This document shows positions 8,072 through 9,962 of a stretch of DNA of 9,962 bases, one piece after another (the first letter of the stretch is position 1; each line of letters starts with the position of its first letter). The notes under the pieces were generated by a model. That model saw only the letters and a list, made by a program, of their open reading frames with translations, did not search any database and had not been told where the DNA came from. The stretch spans positions 1 through 9,962 of the forward strand of contig JAGSHP010000167.1 of assembly GCA_029855925.1 (NCBI GenBank). Direction: 5' to 3'. A program made the position numbers and the translations under genes. Origin of the DNA: Candidatus Thorarchaeota archaeon (GTDB lineage: Archaea > Asgardarchaeota > Thorarchaeia > Thorarchaeales > Thorarchaeaceae).

Positions 8072-9036
8072 TGTCAGTTCACGGACTCATCACCAACATT
8101 CAGAGGACGTCCACGGAGGATGGACCGGGAATAAGAACAACCGTATTCCTGAAGGGATGTCCCCTCAGATGCGAGTGGTGTCACAATGTAGAGGCGATCG
8201 ACCCCAAGCCTCAGCTCGTCTGGCACGGGCAGAAGTGCATTGGCGACCAGGCCTGCATTCGAACATGCCCTGAACATGCGCTCACTCTCACGCGAGAGGG
8301 AATGGTAATAGACCGAGAGATGTGCACGGTATGTGGTTCCTGTGCGGAAGCATGTCCAACGACTGCCATGGAGCTTATCGGTGAGAGATGGAACGCCGAG
8401 GACCTCGTTGAGGAACTGGCGCGTGACTCGGTGTTCTTCACAACGTCCGGAGGTGGAGTGACCCTCTCGGGCGGGGAGACGCTCTATCAGCCCGAGTTCG
8501 CCATTGCCGTGGCAAGAGGTCTCAAGGAGAGAGGGATCCATGTTGCACTGGACACCTGCGGATACTACAGTGAGAAGGTTCTTCGTTCGATTCTGCCCTA
8601 TGTTGATCTCGTACTGTACGATCTCAAGATCATGGATTCCGAGAAGCACCGAAAGCATACAGGAGTGCCGAACGAGAGAATTCTCTCGAACGCGCGAGTC
8701 CTGGCAGAGGTGAGCATACCCACATGGATTCGCACTCCCGTCATCCCGGGATACACGGATGATGATGATAACATCCGGGCAATAGCCCAGTTCATCAAGG
8801 ACAACATGCCGAACGTAGAAAGATATGATCTACTGGCGTTCAACAACATGTGTGTTGACAAGTACGAGATGCTGGGAAAGAGATACGCCCTGAAAGACGC
8901 AGCGCTCATGGATAAGAAGACCATGGAGCGGCTGAGTCGTATTGCCAGAGAGATAGGAGTACCAAATGTACAAAGGTCGGGAATGACCAGAGAAGAAGGA
9001 AAGATTGTGAGAATACCACAGATGGAGGCTGGTTGA
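8071..9036 (+). CDS. Glycyl radical enzyme activating enzyme (radical SAM, ferredoxin insert)
   Basis: This 321-residue protein would make the 5'-deoxyadenosyl radical from S-adenosylmethionine and pull a hydrogen from Gly775 of the preceding enzyme. The radical-SAM motif C-x3-C-x2-C is at Cys30, 34 and 37 (KGCPLRCEWCHN). A ferredoxin-like insert follows. Its second cluster motif is complete (Cys85, 88, 91, 95). Its first reads Cys56, Asp59, Cys62, Cys66, so one expected Cys is Asp. The SAM-contact GGE lies at 134-136 but is followed by Thr rather than the usual Pro. DTCGY (161-165), YDLK (183-186), the HxxxTG stretch (193-198) and RTPVIPGYTD (221-230) are as in the family. Near the end it has AFNNMCVDKYEMLG (256-269) where most activases have a P-(Y/F)-H-x-x-G-x-x-K-Y pattern. 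ATG 8071 overlaps the GRE stop (TGATG), indicating translational coupling. The Asp could give an Asp-ligated or three-iron cluster. The family is clear. Confidence 0.95.
   Translation: MSVHGLITNIQRTSTEDGPGIRTTVFLKGCPLRCEWCHNVEAIDPKPQLVWHGQKCIGDQACIRTCPEHALTLTREGMVIDREMCTVCGSCAEACPTTAMELIGERWNAEDLVEELARDSVFFTTSGGGVTLSGGETLYQPEFAIAVARGLKERGIHVALDTCGYYSEKVLRSILPYVDLVLYDLKIMDSEKHRKHTGVPNERILSNARVLAEVSIPTWIRTPVIPGYTDDDDNIRAIAQFIKDNMPNVERYDLLAFNNMCVDKYEMLGKRYALKDAALMDKKTMERLSRIAREIGVPNVQRSGMTREEGKIVRIPQMEAG
9024..9028 (+). promoter_or_regulatory. Ribosome binding site of the split-barrel gene
   Basis: GGAGG, inside the last codons of the activase gene, ends 9 bases before the GTG at 9038. It fixes that GTG as the start: the ATG at 9036-9038 leads out of frame to an early stop. 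It also shows the third gene is translated from the same message. Confidence 0.6.
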
Positions 9037-9037
9037 T

Positions 9038-9862
9038 GTGGCTAAAGTGTTGAGCGAAGACTTGGCAGATGCATTGAGAGTATTTGAGAATCCCAAGTTC
9101 ATGATCACTCGCGACAAGCACGGCGAACCTAATAGCGCTCTTGTCATGACGTGGAATGTCTTCAAGGATGACACACTGATCTATGGGGACTTCATGACTT
9201 ACAAGACCCGCCAGAACATTGAGGCGGACAATCGAATGTCCCTATTGGTTATGACGATGGGCCTCGATAGCTGGCTGATCAAGGCGGACTTTGAGTCGTA
9301 CCATCGCAATGATGAGTACTACGAATTCATAGCCATGACCCCCCTCTTCAGGTACAACCAGTACACAAATGCAAGAGCAGCGGGAGTGGCGCAGGCCACA
9401 TGGGCAAGCGAGAACCTTCCGGTGGGCAAGCTATCGGTCCTGACCTCGTTCCTAAAGGCGAAGCGACAGCGTGGCAAGGTGCCCGTGACCGACACTAAGG
9501 AGGGCAATATGCCACACAACATTCAGACTCGTTTCAACAAGATGGCGGCAGTAAAGGTCCTCTCGTTCGTTGACGACGATGACGGGTATCCGAGAGCGTT
9601 CCCTGCATTTGGGATGGCGGCGGCTTCAACAAACACGCTCGTTGTCAATAGAGGCGAAGAGGTCCGCCGCGGGTTCAGCATTGCGGATGGGCAGAGGGTG
9701 GCGATTTCCCTCGTGACCACGGAACCACAGGTGTTCCAAGTCAAGGGCACATTTCGAGAGATCGATGCCAAGACCGCATACATTCAACTTGACAGGGTGT
9801 ATGTGTGCTCGCTCCCCCGACCGGGTGAACGCGTCGACATCCCGCAGGTGCAGAGGGTCTGA
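9038..9862 (+). CDS. Two-domain FMN-binding split-barrel protein (pyridoxamine-phosphate-oxidase-like)
   Basis: This 274-residue protein begins with a split-barrel half of the pyridoxamine 5'-phosphate oxidase/flavin reductase type. Landmarks are GEPNSALVMTW (29-39), GDFMTYKTRQNI (50-61), which resembles the stretch that contacts the flavin phosphate, and DNRMSLLVM (64-72). A basic linker, about 135-165, follows. The second half repeats the fold: GYPRAF (183-188), DGQRVAISL (217-225), K236 and F239. Gly29/Gly183, Lys82/Lys236 and Phe85/Phe239 are all 154 residues apart, so the protein looks like an internal duplication. The second copy lacks the Arg/Lys-rich cofactor stretch and may be structural. 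FMN is the likeliest cofactor; F420 or haem, bound by other split-barrel families, cannot be excluded. The gene starts one base after the activase stop and so is co-transcribed with the GRE. I infer a redox step or oxygen/redox sensing linked to that pathway. The exact reaction is unknown. Confidence 0.7.
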   Translation: MAKVLSEDLADALRVFENPKFMITRDKHGEPNSALVMTWNVFKDDTLIYGDFMTYKTRQNIEADNRMSLLVMTMGLDSWLIKADFESYHRNDEYYEFIAMTPLFRYNQYTNARAAGVAQATWASENLPVGKLSVLTSFLKAKRQRGKVPVTDTKEGNMPHNIQTRFNKMAAVKVLSFVDDDDGYPRAFPAFGMAAASTNTLVVNRGEEVRRGFSIADGQRVAISLVTTEPQVFQVKGTFREIDAKTAYIQLDRVYVCSLPRPGERVDIPQVQRV

Positions 9863-9879
9863 GGAAGAATCATTCCTCA
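9860..9879 (+). repeat. Short hairpin overlapping the stop of the split-barrel gene
   Basis: TGAGGAA (9860-9866, including the TGA stop) pairs with TTCCTCA (9873-9879) around a 6-base loop. No T-run follows, so it is a poor terminator. It may be a small operator or processing site between the operon and the next gene, or chance. Confidence 0.3.
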
Positions 9880-9898
9880 ATCTGGAGTCGAGGCACCA

Positions 9899-9962
9899 GT
9901 GGCTACTAGACAGTCCGATGGCGCAGTCACACTCAGAGAGAAGATAGTGGACTTCCTCACAC
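9899..9962 (+). CDS. Possible start of a following gene, cut by the window edge
   Basis: From a GTG at 9899 an open frame runs to the edge (21 codons: begins MATRQSDGAVTLREKIVDF). GGAG (9884-9887) and GAGG (9890-9893) lie at 11 and 5 bases upstream. The TLREKIVDFL helix would suit the first helix of a winged-helix regulator, but that is a guess from ten residues. The gene is only 36 bases past the split-barrel stop and in the same frame. There is no terminator between, so it may belong to the operon. It cannot be named from this fragment. Confidence 0.3.
   Translation, partial: MATRQSDGAVTLREKIVDFLT

Noticed and set aside
8074..8658. Antisense open frame of 194 codons opposite the activase
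   Set aside because: It covers the radical-SAM and ferredoxin motifs on the sense strand, which are under clear selection. Nothing recognisable is seen in the antisense product.
5672..9862. Calling the operon an alkyl- or benzylsuccinate synthase system
   Set aside because: No small subunits of the benzylsuccinate type are present between or beside the genes. I cannot match the active-site loop to that class without an alignment.
9765..9947. 60-codon open frame overlapping the end of the split-barrel gene
   Set aside because: It is out of frame with the conserved second barrel, has no ribosome site, and its product is rich in Arg, Ser and Pro with no pattern.

Overview
The window carries five genes, all on the + strand, and at the right edge probably the start of a sixth. 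My best guess for the source is an anaerobic archaeon of the Asgard/Thorarchaeota kind. The supporting signs are a very long, sequon-rich surface protein held by one C-terminal membrane helix, GTG and TTG starts with GGAGG/GAGGT-like ribosome sites, and an oxygen-sensitive glycyl radical enzyme. No ribosomal or informational marker is present, so this assignment is an inference and a bacterium is not excluded.

Layout: positions 1-363 hold no convincing gene, only two short hairpins, a possible 20-residue tail of an upstream gene and a Shine-Dalgarno site. At 364-3567 lies a secreted, membrane-anchored surface protein built of three related ~190-residue modules followed by an alternating A-B-A-B series of Ig-like domains. 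A perfect 9-bp hairpin and a T-rich tract follow it. At 3735-5537 lies a complete MutL mismatch-repair ATPase/endonuclease, with no MutS beside it. A 134-bp intergenic stretch follows, with a T-rich element and a dense cluster of GGTC/GACC inverted repeats.

From 5672 to 9862 there is a tight operon. It encodes a glycyl radical enzyme (GRE, 799 aa), its radical-SAM activating enzyme (321 aa, start overlapping the GRE stop by 1 nt), and a two-barrel FMN-binding-type (pyridoxamine-phosphate-oxidase-like) protein (274 aa, starting 1 nt after the activase stop). The GRE has the Gly radical loop and a Cys-Leu-Glu active site. That is not pyruvate formate-lyase and does not obviously match a characterised GRE class. 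The activase has an Asp in place of one Cys of its first ferredoxin cluster. The third gene is an unusual partner for a GRE.

The operon therefore looks like an inducible anaerobic radical pathway of unknown substrate: the activase installs the glycyl radical, the GRE cleaves or dehydrates the substrate, and the split-barrel protein may supply a linked redox step. This operon, with its operator-like leader, is the most interesting part of the window.
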